The notes under the pieces are model-generated. The model was not told the origin of the DNA. It made no database searches and worked only from the letters and a program-made list of their open reading frames with translations. DNA of 64,000 nt from Geomonas ferrireducens. GTDB lineage: Bacteria; Desulfobacterota; Desulfuromonadia; Geobacterales; Geobacteraceae. The DNA is taken from the NCBI RefSeq assembly GCF_004917065.1, contig NZ_SSYA01000001.1:1496161-1560160 (forward strand). Reading direction: 5' to 3'. This document shows positions 25,684-33,809 of this stretch, piece by piece; position 1 is the stretch's first letter; every line of letters begins with the position of its first letter. A program made the position numbers and the translations under genes.

Positions 25684-26112
25684 GTGTTTTGGCTCAGAAA
25701 GAACGTTGCTGAGAATGTGGAATGCACATCCGTTGCGGAAAAGGTATCCACCGAGGCTGAAGGGTTCTACCGTTCCGGCAAGATGCATTGCGCCGAGGCG
25801 GTGCTCGCTTCGGTGAAAAACGAATTTCTCCCCGATGCCGGGGACGAACTGGTGCACTTGGCTTCCGGTTTCGGCGGCGGCTCGGGGGCGGGATGCATCT
25901 GCGGCGCGGTGGCCGGCGGGACCATGGCCATCGGCCTCGTTGTGCAGGACCGGAAGCTTTCCGCCGCGCTCACCAAGGAGTTGCACCACTGGTTCAAGGA
26001 GCAGTACCGGGTCACCTGCTGCAAGGCTTTGACCGCCAACGGCAAGAAGCGCTGCGTCGAATTCACCGCGAACACCGCCGGCAAGGTTGCGGAACTTTTG
26101 CAGAAGAAGTGA
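25684..26112 (+). CDS. C_GCAxxG_C_C family redox protein
   Basis: 142 residues, GTG start with AGGAGG upstream, nine bases after the RND gene. The family signature is clear: C36 in MHCAEAV, then GAGCICGAVAGGTMAIG (C71, C73), and C112/C113 and C124 near the C-terminus. These proteins are thought to bind an iron-sulfur or other redox centre; no function is proven. Its place directly after the efflux permease suggests co-transcription. Confidence 0.85.
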   Translation: MFWLRKNVAENVECTSVAEKVSTEAEGFYRSGKMHCAEAVLASVKNEFLPDAGDELVHLASGFGGGSGAGCICGAVAGGTMAIGLVVQDRKLSAALTKELHHWFKEQYRVTCCKALTANGKKRCVEFTANTAGKVAELLQKK

Positions 26113-26129
26113 CCTGAATAGGAGGTTAT

Positions 26130-26342
26130 ATGTACATCGACAGACTGCTTAGACTCATCGCCGGCACCTTCACCCTGATCTCCCTGGCGCTGGCTCACTA
26201 CCACGATCCGCGCTGGCTCTGGTTCACCGCCTTCATAGGCCTCAACCTTTTGCAGTCGGGCTTCACCAACTGGTGCCCGATGATGACCATCCTGGACAAG
26301 CTTGGCGTTCCCAAGCTCCCGCCCAGAGAGTGCGGTAAATGA
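26130..26342 (+). CDS. DUF2892 (YgaP-type) membrane protein
   Basis: 70 residues: IDRLLRLIAGTFTLISLALAHYHDPRWLWFTAFIGLNLLQSGFTNWCPM, two membrane helices with the FTNWCPM motif typical of DUF2892 and of the membrane part of the rhodanese YgaP. AGGAGG precedes the ATG. It overlaps the next gene by four bases. A free-standing rhodanese gene lies two genes on, so the two YgaP parts occur here as separate genes. Confidence 0.88.
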   Translation: MYIDRLLRLIAGTFTLISLALAHYHDPRWLWFTAFIGLNLLQSGFTNWCPMMTILDKLGVPKLPPRECGK

Positions 26343-27169
26343 TCTGCCGCATCAGGGTCCTTTGCGACAACACCGCCGGTGCGCTTTCCGGCACGCTGGG
26401 CGAGCACGGTTTCGCCGCGCTGGTGCAGGCGGGGGACCGGGCCCTTCTCTTCGATACCGGGGCGGGGCACACGCTTTTGCACAACGCCCAGCGCATGAAC
26501 GTCGACCTGAAGGGGGTAGACCAGGTCGTGCTGTCGCACGGGCATTGGGACCACGCGGGGGGGCTCTGGCCGCTTCTGCAGGTCGCCGGCCCGAAAAGGA
26601 TCCTCGCGCACCCCGGCATCTTCACCCGGCGCTACTCCGTGCGCGAAGGGAGCGCCCGCTCGGTGGGGGTCCCCTACTCCGAAGAGTTCCTGGCCGGTCT
26701 CGGGGCCGTCTTCTCCTACAGCGACGAATTCCGCGAGGTGATGCCCGGCGTTTTCCTGACCGGCGAGGTGCCGCGCAGGACCGTTTTCGAGGAAGGCGAC
26801 GCGGGGCTTTTCTGCGACGAGGCGGGGTGCGAGAGGGACGAGATCCGGGACGACCAGTCGCTCGTCGTCGTGACCGGCAAGGGGCTTTTGATCCTCCTCG
26901 GGTGCTGCCATGCCGGGATGATCAACACCATCGAGCATGCCCGCGAGAAGACCGGGGTGGACCGGGTCTACGGGGTAGTGGGAGGGTGCCACTTGGCCTT
27001 CTCCTCCCAGCCCCAGGTCGATCAGACCATAAAGGCGCTCAAGAAGTACGGACTGAAGAAGATCTGCCCGGGGCACTGCACCGGGTTTCACGCGGCGGCC
27101 CGGCTCGCCCAGGCCTTCCCTGCGGGGTTCAAGCCGATGCAGGTGGGGTACGTGCTCGAAGCAGAATAG
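26339..27169 (+). CDS. MBL-fold metallohydrolase
   Basis: 276 residues with the metallo-beta-lactamase motif SHGHWDHAGG (H67, H69, D71, H72) and further ligands in GCCHAGMIN and CPGHCTGF. Close by eye to the group annotated as dihydropterin-ribofuranosyl-aminobenzene-phosphate synthase-like, soluble and of unknown substrate. ATGA overlap with the DUF2892 gene. Confidence 0.86.
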   Translation: MICRIRVLCDNTAGALSGTLGEHGFAALVQAGDRALLFDTGAGHTLLHNAQRMNVDLKGVDQVVLSHGHWDHAGGLWPLLQVAGPKRILAHPGIFTRRYSVREGSARSVGVPYSEEFLAGLGAVFSYSDEFREVMPGVFLTGEVPRRTVFEEGDAGLFCDEAGCERDEIRDDQSLVVVTGKGLLILLGCCHAGMINTIEHAREKTGVDRVYGVVGGCHLAFSSQPQVDQTIKALKKYGLKKICPGHCTGFHAAARLAQAFPAGFKPMQVGYVLEAE

Positions 27170-27194
27170 ATGAATTTATAAGTGAGGATTATTG

Positions 27195-27581
27195 ATGAGA
27201 CTTTTTGCCGTTTTGATTGCCGTAGTCGTACTAACCGCTTCCCTCTCCCAGGCCGTAGGGCTTGCCAACGTGACCTCGAAGCAGGCTCAGACCGTGATGT
27301 CGAAGAACAAGAAGATGTTCCTGCTCGACGTGCGCACCCCGGACGAGTTCCGTCAGGCGCACCTGAAAGGGTCCGTGCTGATCCCGTTGGGCGAGCTGAA
27401 CCGCAGGGTGCAGGAGATCCCGCGCGACCGGCCGGTGCTCGTGTACTGCGCCGTGGGCGCCCGCTCCGCCACCGCCGCGAGCTTTCTCGCCTCCAAAGGT
27501 TACCGCGAGGTCTACAACATGACCGACGGCATCGTCGGCTGGTACCAGAACGGTCTGCCGCTGCAGTTGGGCGGCAAGTAG
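27195..27581 (+). CDS. Periplasmic rhodanese-like protein
   Basis: 128 residues from the ATG at 27195 (an in-frame TTG precedes it). Signal peptide FAVLIAVVVLTASLSQAVG, then a single rhodanese domain with FLLDVRTPDEFRQAHLKGS and the active loop VYCAVGARSATAA, whose Cys is catalytic. Binds or moves sulfane sulfur in the periplasm. Last gene of the efflux operon, 25 bases after the MBL gene. Unlike the rhodanese at 8124 it uses Cys. Confidence 0.88.
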   Translation: MRLFAVLIAVVVLTASLSQAVGLANVTSKQAQTVMSKNKKMFLLDVRTPDEFRQAHLKGSVLIPLGELNRRVQEIPRDRPVLVYCAVGARSATAASFLASKGYREVYNMTDGIVGWYQNGLPLQLGGK

Positions 27582-27598
27582 TTTTCCCCCTCCCGGGC

Positions 27599-27647
27599 CC
27601 TCCCCCGCCTACGTCACCGCAAGGCTGCGGTTCGCAGGCGGGGGAGG
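27599..27647. repeat. Hairpin repeat (REP-like)
   Basis: CCTCCCCCGCCT (27599-27610) pairs with AGGCGGGGGAGG (27636-27647), with an inner ACCGCA/TGCGGT stem. It shares the CCTCCC/GGGAGG style of the palindrome inside the cbiM leader at 63685-63709, suggesting a dispersed repeat family. It opens the 375-base gene-free region 27582-27957, which otherwise holds only short tandem repeats and the kinase ribosome site. Confidence 0.55.
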
Positions 27648-27710
27648 GGACGCCGTCGCCTGCTACGGCTTAGCCGCCGTCGGCGCCACACCCACAGCTA
27701 AGCCCACCCC

Positions 27711-27730
27711 ACACCCCACACCCCACACCC
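27711..27730. repeat. Short 7-base tandem repeat
   Basis: Nearly three copies of ACACCCC. Strand-biased C-rich tract, no gene. Confidence 0.7.
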
Positions 27731-27791
27731 GCCACGCCACCCACGCGTCGGCCAGCACTGTCCCGCAGCCGGCAAGCCCCTACCAGCATCT

Positions 27792-27845
27792 ACCAGTCGG
27801 ACCAGTCGGACCAGTCGGACCAGTCGGACCAGTCGGACCAGTCGG
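27792..27845. repeat. Six exact copies of a 9-base repeat
   Basis: ACCAGTCGG repeated six times without a mismatch, 112 bases before the kinase start codon. Being a multiple of three it reads open (WSD repeats on the minus strand), which creates a false ORF there. No spacers, so not a CRISPR. Confidence 0.92.
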
Positions 27846-27957
27846 CGGCCGAACCTCCTCCCCAAATTCTGGTAAACTTTTGCGGTCCTTTTGGCTCAAG
27901 GTATGCAGACAGGTTCCGATAAGCCCAAGCAGGGCTTCGGCCCATGGTGGAGGTAGC

Positions 27958-29004
27958 ATGCAGGAGCAACTTGAAAACATAACCGCTTCCCTGCTTGAGG
28001 AGATCGACTCGGGGGTGGTCTACCTGGACGCCGGCGGCAGGGTACTGCTCATGAACCGCCGGGCGGAGGAGATCCTTCACATCGGCCGCGCCGAGGTCGT
28101 CGGCAAAAGGGTGGACATGCTGCCGCTTCGGACGCCGGTCTACCGCGTGCTCAGCGAGAACGTACAGGACGAGCCGGTGGAGGTGAGCATCGACGGCGCC
28201 GTGATCCAGGTCCGCTCCTCGAAGCTTCCCGGCGACACCCCGGGGGAACTCTTCCAACTGCGCGACATCAGCGCGGACAAGAAGGAGAAGCGCCAGCGCG
28301 AGGAGTTCGTGGCGATGATGACCCACGACCTCAAGTCGCCCCTTACCGTGATCATGGGGTACATGCAGGCGCTCATCGGGGAGATGCCCACCAAGATGGA
28401 CCCCTCGCTGCATCTGTTCGTGAAGGAGATGGACAAGAGCGCCGCGAAGATGCTCTCCATGATCGACGACGTCCTTGACGCCTACCGCCTGGAGGCGGGC
28501 CTCTTGCAGATAGACCGCCAGCCCACCGACACCCGGGCCCTCCTGGAGGGGTGCTGCCGCGACGGAGAACAGGAGGCGGCGGTGCACGGTTCCTACTTCC
28601 TGAGCGACCTCTGCGACGGAATCCCGACACTCGATCTTGACGCGAAGCAGATAGCCAGGGTCTTCGCCAACCTGATCGGCAACGCGGTGAAGTTCACCCC
28701 GCGCCGCGGCACCATAAGCGTCAGCACCACGGTTGAGGACGACCGCCTGCTCGTGGAGGTCGCCGACACCGGCATCGGCATCCCGGAAAACGAGCTGCCG
28801 CGCGTCTTCAACAAGTACTTCCGCTCCTCGGCGGCCCGCGGCTTCAAGGGGACCGGCCTGGGGCTCACCATCAGCAAGGCGATCGTCGAAGCGCACGGCG
28901 GCAGTATCCGTGTCGAGAGCACCGCCGGCAAAGGGAGCCGCTTCACCGTCTTGTTGCCGCTCAAGGGGGAGCGCACCACCTTCAGGCGCCAATTTAAAGG
29001 TTAA
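27958..29004 (+). CDS. PAS-domain sensor histidine kinase (soluble)
   Basis: 348 residues. ATG at 27958 has TGGAGG upstream and begins the PAS domain; codons upstream of it are poor. PAS at about 8-105 (EEIDSGVVYLDAGGRVLLMNRRAEEI), then a HisKA dimerisation helix with FVAMMTHDLKSPLTV (the His-box), and an ATPase domain with NLIGNAVKFTP, ADTGIGIPENELPRVFNKYFR and GTGLGLTISKAIVEAHGG. No membrane helix or HAMP, so it senses an internal signal. It precedes a chemotaxis group with a separate promoter; its response partner is not certain. Confidence 0.9.
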   Translation: MQEQLENITASLLEEIDSGVVYLDAGGRVLLMNRRAEEILHIGRAEVVGKRVDMLPLRTPVYRVLSENVQDEPVEVSIDGAVIQVRSSKLPGDTPGELFQLRDISADKKEKRQREEFVAMMTHDLKSPLTVIMGYMQALIGEMPTKMDPSLHLFVKEMDKSAAKMLSMIDDVLDAYRLEAGLLQIDRQPTDTRALLEGCCRDGEQEAAVHGSYFLSDLCDGIPTLDLDAKQIARVFANLIGNAVKFTPRRGTISVSTTVEDDRLLVEVADTGIGIPENELPRVFNKYFRSSAARGFKGTGLGLTISKAIVEAHGGSIRVESTAGKGSRFTVLLPLKGERTTFRRQFKG

Positions 29005-29029
29005 AGTTTCCAGCGATGACGGCCGATTA
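29002..29029 (+). promoter_or_regulatory. Sigma-28 (FliA) promoter upstream of cheY
   Basis: TAAAGTTT (29002-29009) is a full match to the -35 and GCCGATTA (29022-29029) matches seven of eight -10 bases, with a 12-base spacer. A 9-bp hairpin ACGGCCGAT/ATCGGCCGT (29019-29045) overlaps the -10. It lies 103 bases before cheY. Confidence 0.65.
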
Positions 29030-29131
29030 GGCACTCATCGGCCGTAAATGAAAGGCCATGCGGGCCAAACCGCAGCAGCAAAATAAAGCCGCCGTGTGCG
29101 CGCATAGATAACAGCCAAGGAGGATAACAGC

Positions 29132-29494
29132 ATGGGCAACGTATTGATAGTGGACGATTCCTCGACCATGAGAAAGATCATTTCCCGCAGCCTGCGCCAG
29201 GCGGGGCTTCCGGTAGACGACATCTACGAGGCCGGCGACGGCATCGAGGCGCTCTCCGCCATGGAAGGCAAAACCATCGACCTGATCCTGTCCGACATCA
29301 ACATGCCGAACATGGACGGGCTCGAATTCATCAAGTGCGTCAGGGGCAAGGGAGTGAACACCCCGATCGTCATGATCACCACCGAGGGTGGCGAGGACAT
29401 CCTCAAGGAAGCGATCAGCAACGGCGCCAGCGACAGCATCAAAAAGCCGTTCACGCCAGACCAGTTGAACGAGAAGCTCGGAGGACTCTTATGA
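29132..29494 (+). CDS. cheY: CheY-type response regulator
   Basis: 120 residues, a receiver domain alone: acidic pair D8/D9 (IVDDSS), phosphoacceptor D55 (LILSDINMPNMDG), MITTE with the switch Thr, and KKPF with the conserved Lys. Start has AAGGAGG. The phosphorylated form should bind FliM at the flagellar switch. Overlaps the next gene by four bases (ATGA). Confidence 0.9.
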   Translation: MGNVLIVDDSSTMRKIISRSLRQAGLPVDDIYEAGDGIEALSAMEGKTIDLILSDINMPNMDGLEFIKCVRGKGVNTPIVMITTEGGEDILKEAISNGASDSIKKPFTPDQLNEKLGGLL

Positions 29495-30000
29495 TGTCCC
29501 TCAACCAGGAAATCGCTACCGCGACACACCTGCAGGAGGCGGACCTGGCCACTTACGTCATCAACGCCACCAAAGAGGTGTTCGAAACCATGGTGATGAT
29601 GGCCCTCGAGGATAGTTATCCCCTGAAGGAGCCCGTCACCTCCTTCCATTGCTCGGTCACCGGCATGGTCGGCCTGGCAGGGACCTACACTGGCATCCTC
29701 TCCATCCACTGTCCGCAGCACCTGGCTCTCAGGATCACCTCGAACATGCTCGGGATGGACGTGGACGAGGTGGGCGAGGACGTGAACGACGCCCTGGGCG
29801 AGATCGCCAACATGCTCGGCGGCTACGTGAAGCAGATCCTCTCCAAGGGGGGGCTCGATATCAACCTCTCCATCCCGACGGTAATCTCCGGAGAGGACTA
29901 CACGGTCAACTCGATGGCCGACAGCGACTGCGTCATCATCCCCTTCACCAACGAGGGTGACCGGTTCCTTGTCGGGCTCAAACTCAGGAAGGAAGTCTAG
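29491..30000 (+). CDS. cheX: CheX-type CheY-P phosphatase
   Basis: 169 residues from the ATG at 29491. The signature helix DVNDALGEIANMLGGYVKQ carries the E..N pair that dephosphorylates CheY-P in the CheC/CheX/FliY family. A single such helix marks CheX. Translationally coupled to cheY, so one operon makes the messenger and its eraser. Confidence 0.85.
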   Translation: MMSLNQEIATATHLQEADLATYVINATKEVFETMVMMALEDSYPLKEPVTSFHCSVTGMVGLAGTYTGILSIHCPQHLALRITSNMLGMDVDEVGEDVNDALGEIANMLGGYVKQILSKGGLDINLSIPTVISGEDYTVNSMADSDCVIIPFTNEGDRFLVGLKLRKEV

Positions 30001-30012
30001 GCGGTAGATTCA

Positions 30013-31014
30013 ATGGCCGGATTCGAAAAACTACAATCGATGCTGGATGCCGCGATGAAGCAGGCGGGCGAAGAGAGCGGCATGCTCTTAGGCCAGGCCA
30101 TGTCCGTGGCGGCTTCCGATGTCCTGAACACCAACCGCAAGAGCTACCTGGGTGACGAGGACAACCCGATCTACGTGGTCGGGGTGGAGTCGCGCGAGGC
30201 GTATCCGGGCTTTTTCTACCTCCTCTTCTCGCTGGGCGACACCATCGTGATGAGCTCGATCCTCCTCGGGATCCCGGGGCCCAGGATCCAGGAGAAACGC
30301 CGGCTTTCCATCCAGGAACCGGACGACGTGGACGCCTTCGGCGAGATCGCCAACCAGATCATCGGCTCCTTCAACTCGGTGTTCCAGCCGAACCTCCCCG
30401 ACAAGGTGCACCTGAAGCTCCTTCCGCCGCAGAAGTACGTGCCGGGGACCGACCCCCTCACCGACGACGTCCCCTTTCCGGACGGTGAATACCTGATGTA
30501 CCGTGCCCCCCTGCAGATCGAGGGGCATGAGATGAACATGGTGGACATCCTGATCCCGCACCCGCTGGCGAACCTGTTCGACCCGCAGCCGGAAGAGGCG
30601 GCGGTCGAGGCGGCCGCGCCCGAGGCTGAGGCGGCGGCCGAGGAGGCGGCTCCCGTGGCCTCCATCCTGGTGCTCGGGGACGACGACGGGCGCCGGGCAC
30701 TGGTGGAAGGGCTTTCCGACAGCGGCATGAACCTCATCGACGCCCCCCTCGGGGCCGACCTGCCGGGCCTCTTCGCCCAGGGGGAGGTGAGGGTCGCTCT
30801 CATCTCGCTCAAAAACACCACCGACCGCGACCTCGCCATCTGCAAGCGGGTGGTGCCGCTCGTGGACCGAAGCGGCGGCGCCGTGCTCCTTTGCGCCCAC
30901 GAATGGACCCGGACCGCGGTCCTCAAGGCGCTCAAGGCGGGCGTGAAGGGTGTGGTGATGCCCCCCTTCGAGCCGCACGAGCTCACCGAGAAGGTGGCGA
31001 AATTCCTGCACTGA
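30013..31014 (+). CDS. CheC-like protein fused to a degenerate receiver domain
   Basis: 333 residues. The N-terminal 190 residues are CheC/CheX-like with one signature helix, DDVDAFGEIANQIIGSFNSVF. A linker rich in Ala and Glu (about 195-215) leads to a C-terminal receiver-like domain: the acidic strand SILVLGDDDG is kept, but the strand that should hold the phosphoacceptor reads VALISLKN, with Ser in place of Asp. The last part, VLKALKAGVKGVVMPPFEPHEL, keeps receiver shape. So the receiver is probably not phosphorylated and may act as a docking module. Third gene of the cheY group. Confidence 0.8.
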   Translation: MAGFEKLQSMLDAAMKQAGEESGMLLGQAMSVAASDVLNTNRKSYLGDEDNPIYVVGVESREAYPGFFYLLFSLGDTIVMSSILLGIPGPRIQEKRRLSIQEPDDVDAFGEIANQIIGSFNSVFQPNLPDKVHLKLLPPQKYVPGTDPLTDDVPFPDGEYLMYRAPLQIEGHEMNMVDILIPHPLANLFDPQPEEAAVEAAAPEAEAAAEEAAPVASILVLGDDDGRRALVEGLSDSGMNLIDAPLGADLPGLFAQGEVRVALISLKNTTDRDLAICKRVVPLVDRSGGAVLLCAHEWTRTAVLKALKAGVKGVVMPPFEPHELTEKVAKFLH

Positions 31015-31164
31015 CGCACGAGTCAAAAAAACATCCCCCGCCGCAGTTTTTTTGACTGGCGGGGCGCGCCGAACTCCTTTTCGGCACCGCCGGAAAAAAC
31101 TCCCCAGATAAAACCCTGCAGTATCGGTGGCTTAGCGTGACGGCGCGTTCCGCGCCGCTACGGC

Positions 31165-33276
31165 ATGCCTTTTGCCAAGCACTCTTCCATGATCCGCTTC
31201 CCGCGCAAAACCAGACCGTGCCTCCTCCTGGGGCTCGTCACGACGCTCTTCGCCTGCGCGCTCCCGACGGGCGCCTTTGCACAGCAGCAAAATCGACTGC
31301 TGCGCGTCGCCGTATATCCCCATCAAGGGTTCACCAGGGTCAGCCTCTCCTTCCTCTCTCCACCGGATTACACGCTGCGCGTCCTCCCCGGGCGGGTCAG
31401 GCTCGAGGTGCGCGATGCCGACGCCCCGAGCTTCAAAAAGCTGCGCAACCTGAACGACCGTATGATCGCGGGGATAAACGCCTCCGAGACGCGCGGCCTG
31501 CTCAACGTATCGGTCCCGGTGCGCGTGGCCGATGCCGCGGCGCAAGCGGTCTCCTGCGCCAACCCCAGTGTCCTTTCCATCGACATCGGACCGGCGATGA
31601 AGCGCGTGAATCCGGTAGACATAGCGCCGGGGCGCGAGCCGATCCTTTCCGGCACCGAGCGCTTCGTGCGCGATTTCGACGCCGAGCCGGGCGGGGTTCC
31701 CTTCTCCCCGACGGACGGGAAGCTCCTGAAAGAGCTCCTCCCCGAGGGGGAGGCGCTTTTGTTTCAACAGGGGGAAAGCCTCCTGTACCGGGACCGCGCC
31801 GAGGAGGCGGTGAACGTCTTCGCCATGTTCGACAAGAAGGGGGATCGCGTGAAGGCGCTCGCCTCTTTCCGTTTGGGCGAGGCGTACGAGAAGCTTGGAC
31901 GACACCAGGAGGCGCTTGCCTCGTTTCGCAACGCCGAAGCCCTCTGGCCCGGGTACCTGAACCAGGCGCCCGAGCTGATGCAGCCCTACTCCGACGCTCT
32001 TGCGCGCACCGGCGACTTCCCCGGTGCGAGGAGGATGCTGTTGCGCCTCATGGACCGCTACATCGGCACTCCGTATCAGGCCGAACTTTTGAACCGGCTC
32101 GCCGATCTGATCGAGCGCAACGGGCAGAAGGAGGCGGCGCTTGCGATGTACAGAAGCGTCGTGATGTACGCGCATGGGAGCGCCGCCGCGGGGAGGGCAC
32201 GCCTGAAGCTCGCCGACCGGGCGCTCTTCTCAATCTCGCGCGACCGGTACCGCGAACTCCTCTCCAAGTATCAAACCATCTACGGCGAGCCCGGCGACCC
32301 CTCCTCCCGCGACGAGGCGCTCTTCAAGATGTCGCTGCTGCTCGCGCTCTACGCCCCTCCGAAGGATGCGCTCGAGGCGGCGGTGACCTACAACCGGCGT
32401 TACCCGCGCGGCATCTTCTCCACCGTTCTCAGCAAGATGCGCGAGGAGATCCTGTTCCCCGTTTACCAGGAGGCCGCCGCAGCCGGCAAAGACGACGCGC
32501 TCGTGCGCCTTGCCATGGACAACCGCGAGTACCTCTCCCGCTGCTTCGGCGACGCGGGCTTCGCTCCGCGGCTCTCGCAGGCCTTCGAGAAGACCGGGAA
32601 GACGGTGCAGGAGCTGGAGCTCTTCACCTACCTGGACGGCAAGAACTGGGCGGCTTCGAGCGCCCCCTTCATGCTTTCGCGCATGGTGGACGACGCGGTC
32701 GTTTTAGGCAACGCACCGCTGGCCGAGTCGACGGCGCGCGACTTCCTCGGGCGCTTCCCGCGCGACCCCAATCTCGGCAGGGTGCGGGAGCAGCTCGGGC
32801 GGCTCGCCTTCGAGAAGGGGGACCTCCCCGGCGCGGCGGCGCAACTCGCCTTCCTGAAGGCCCGAAACGCCAAGGCCGCTCTCCCCGACAGCGAGTACTA
32901 CCTCGGCAAGGCGCTCCAGGCCGCCAAAGATCACGGCGGCGCGGTGCGCAGCCTGGTCCGCTTCACGACGAGCGCGAAAAGCGGCAATCCCCTCCTCCCG
33001 GACGCCTACTACAACCTCGCCGTCGAGCTCGCCGAGGTGAAGGATTACCCGCACGCCCTCGCGGCCTGCCAGGTCGGCGCCAGCGTCGCCGGCGGTGAAA
33101 TGGTGGGGCAGTTCCTGTTCAAGACCGGGGAGCTGCAGGTAAAGCTCGGGGCGGTGCGCGAGGCGAAGGCGAGCTGGGAGAAAGCGACCGGCATGGGCGG
33201 GACCTGGGGCAAGCTGGCCGGCGAGGCGTTAAACGACTTAAACTGGCGCATGAAGATCGCCGGAGAACTTCCCTGA
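31165..33276 (+). CDS. Periplasmic or secreted TPR protein upstream of the flagellar operon
   Basis: 703 residues. Signal peptide about residues 14-40 (LGLVTTLFACALPTGAFA), then a beta-rich 100-residue domain of AMIN-like appearance (LLRVAVYPHQGFTRVSLSFL), then a long series of TPR-like helix pairs (for example ALASFRLGEAYEKLGRHQEALASFRNAEALWPGYL) to the C-terminus. The start may instead be the ATG at 31189, which fits the signal peptide better; neither has a strong ribosome site. Located just before flgB, and TPR lipoproteins or exported TPRs often accompany flagellar loci. Role not known. Confidence 0.75.
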   Translation: MPFAKHSSMIRFPRKTRPCLLLGLVTTLFACALPTGAFAQQQNRLLRVAVYPHQGFTRVSLSFLSPPDYTLRVLPGRVRLEVRDADAPSFKKLRNLNDRMIAGINASETRGLLNVSVPVRVADAAAQAVSCANPSVLSIDIGPAMKRVNPVDIAPGREPILSGTERFVRDFDAEPGGVPFSPTDGKLLKELLPEGEALLFQQGESLLYRDRAEEAVNVFAMFDKKGDRVKALASFRLGEAYEKLGRHQEALASFRNAEALWPGYLNQAPELMQPYSDALARTGDFPGARRMLLRLMDRYIGTPYQAELLNRLADLIERNGQKEAALAMYRSVVMYAHGSAAAGRARLKLADRALFSISRDRYRELLSKYQTIYGEPGDPSSRDEALFKMSLLLALYAPPKDALEAAVTYNRRYPRGIFSTVLSKMREEILFPVYQEAAAAGKDDALVRLAMDNREYLSRCFGDAGFAPRLSQAFEKTGKTVQELELFTYLDGKNWAASSAPFMLSRMVDDAVVLGNAPLAESTARDFLGRFPRDPNLGRVREQLGRLAFEKGDLPGAAAQLAFLKARNAKAALPDSEYYLGKALQAAKDHGGAVRSLVRFTTSAKSGNPLLPDAYYNLAVELAEVKDYPHALAACQVGASVAGGEMVGQFLFKTGELQVKLGAVREAKASWEKATGMGGTWGKLAGEALNDLNWRMKIAGELP

Positions 33277-33344
33277 TGCTGTCAGAAATATGACTTTGAC
33301 GTCTTCGGCGCGTGCAAGCTGCCGATAACACGGACCTGTCGCGC

Positions 33345-33360
33345 TGGTACGGCTTTTGCT
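33345..33360 (+). promoter_or_regulatory. Sigma-54 promoter of the flagellar operon
   Basis: TGGTAC-N5-TTGCT with the invariant GG and GC 12 bases apart, 30 bases before the flgB ATG. Geobacter flagellar genes are known to be under RpoN and an NtrC-type activator. A GCCGATAA motif at 33321-33328 resembles a sigma-28 -10 but has no matching -35. Confidence 0.82.
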
Positions 33361-33389
33361 GCTGCAGCTTGGCGACAAGGAGGAAGCAC

Positions 33390-33809
33390 ATGCCTGTACA
33401 AGGAATTTTCGGGACGACCGTTGAACTTCTGGGGAAGACCCTGGATCTCAGGGCCAAACGGCAGACGATGATCTCGTCGAACCTCGCCAACGTGGAAACC
33501 CCCGGCTATACGCCCACCGACGTCTCTTTCGAGAGCCAGTTGAAGAGCGCCCTCAAGGGAGGGGCGAAGGATAGCGGGGTCACCAACCCGCGCCACATCC
33601 CGCTCAAGGGGCGCGCCGCGTCGCTTGAGAGGGTGCAGGGGGACGTGGTCGAGGTCGACACGCGCACCATGGGCCCGGACGGCAACGGTGTCGAGATGGA
33701 GACCGAGATGGGGCGTCTGGCCGAGAACCAGATCATGTACAACGCCAGTGTGCAGCTCCTCGGCAAGAAGTTCGATGAGTTGAAGCAGGCGATAAGGGGT
33801 ACCTTATAA
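33390..33809 (+). CDS. flgB: Flagellar basal-body rod protein FlgB
   Basis: 139 residues, proximal rod. ATG 33390 follows AAGGAGG. The rod signature MISSNLANVETPGYTPTD is near residue 28-45. First gene of the long flagellar operon; its stop shares an adenine with the flgC start. Confidence 0.95.
   Translation: MPVQGIFGTTVELLGKTLDLRAKRQTMISSNLANVETPGYTPTDVSFESQLKSALKGGAKDSGVTNPRHIPLKGRAASLERVQGDVVEVDTRTMGPDGNGVEMETEMGRLAENQIMYNASVQLLGKKFDELKQAIRGTL

Noticed and set aside
27792-27845. Tandem repeat as a CRISPR array
   Set aside because: Units are 9 bases with no spacers and no cas genes are near.
27790-29034. Long minus-strand reading frame with WSD repeats
   Set aside because: It runs through the antisense of a clear histidine kinase and the 9-base repeat; no ribosome site or family sequence.
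31031-31065. Terminator after the CheC-like gene
   Set aside because: A CCCCGCC/GGCGGGG stem can form, but the T-run is in its loop, not after it.
31137-33098. 653-residue plus-strand frame
   Set aside because: Arg/Gly/Pro-rich frame-shifted shadow of the TPR protein that starts at 31165.
33321-33328. Sigma-28 promoter before flgB
   Set aside because: GCCGATAA matches the -10 but no TAAA-type -35 lies at the right distance; the sigma-54 site next to it is far better.
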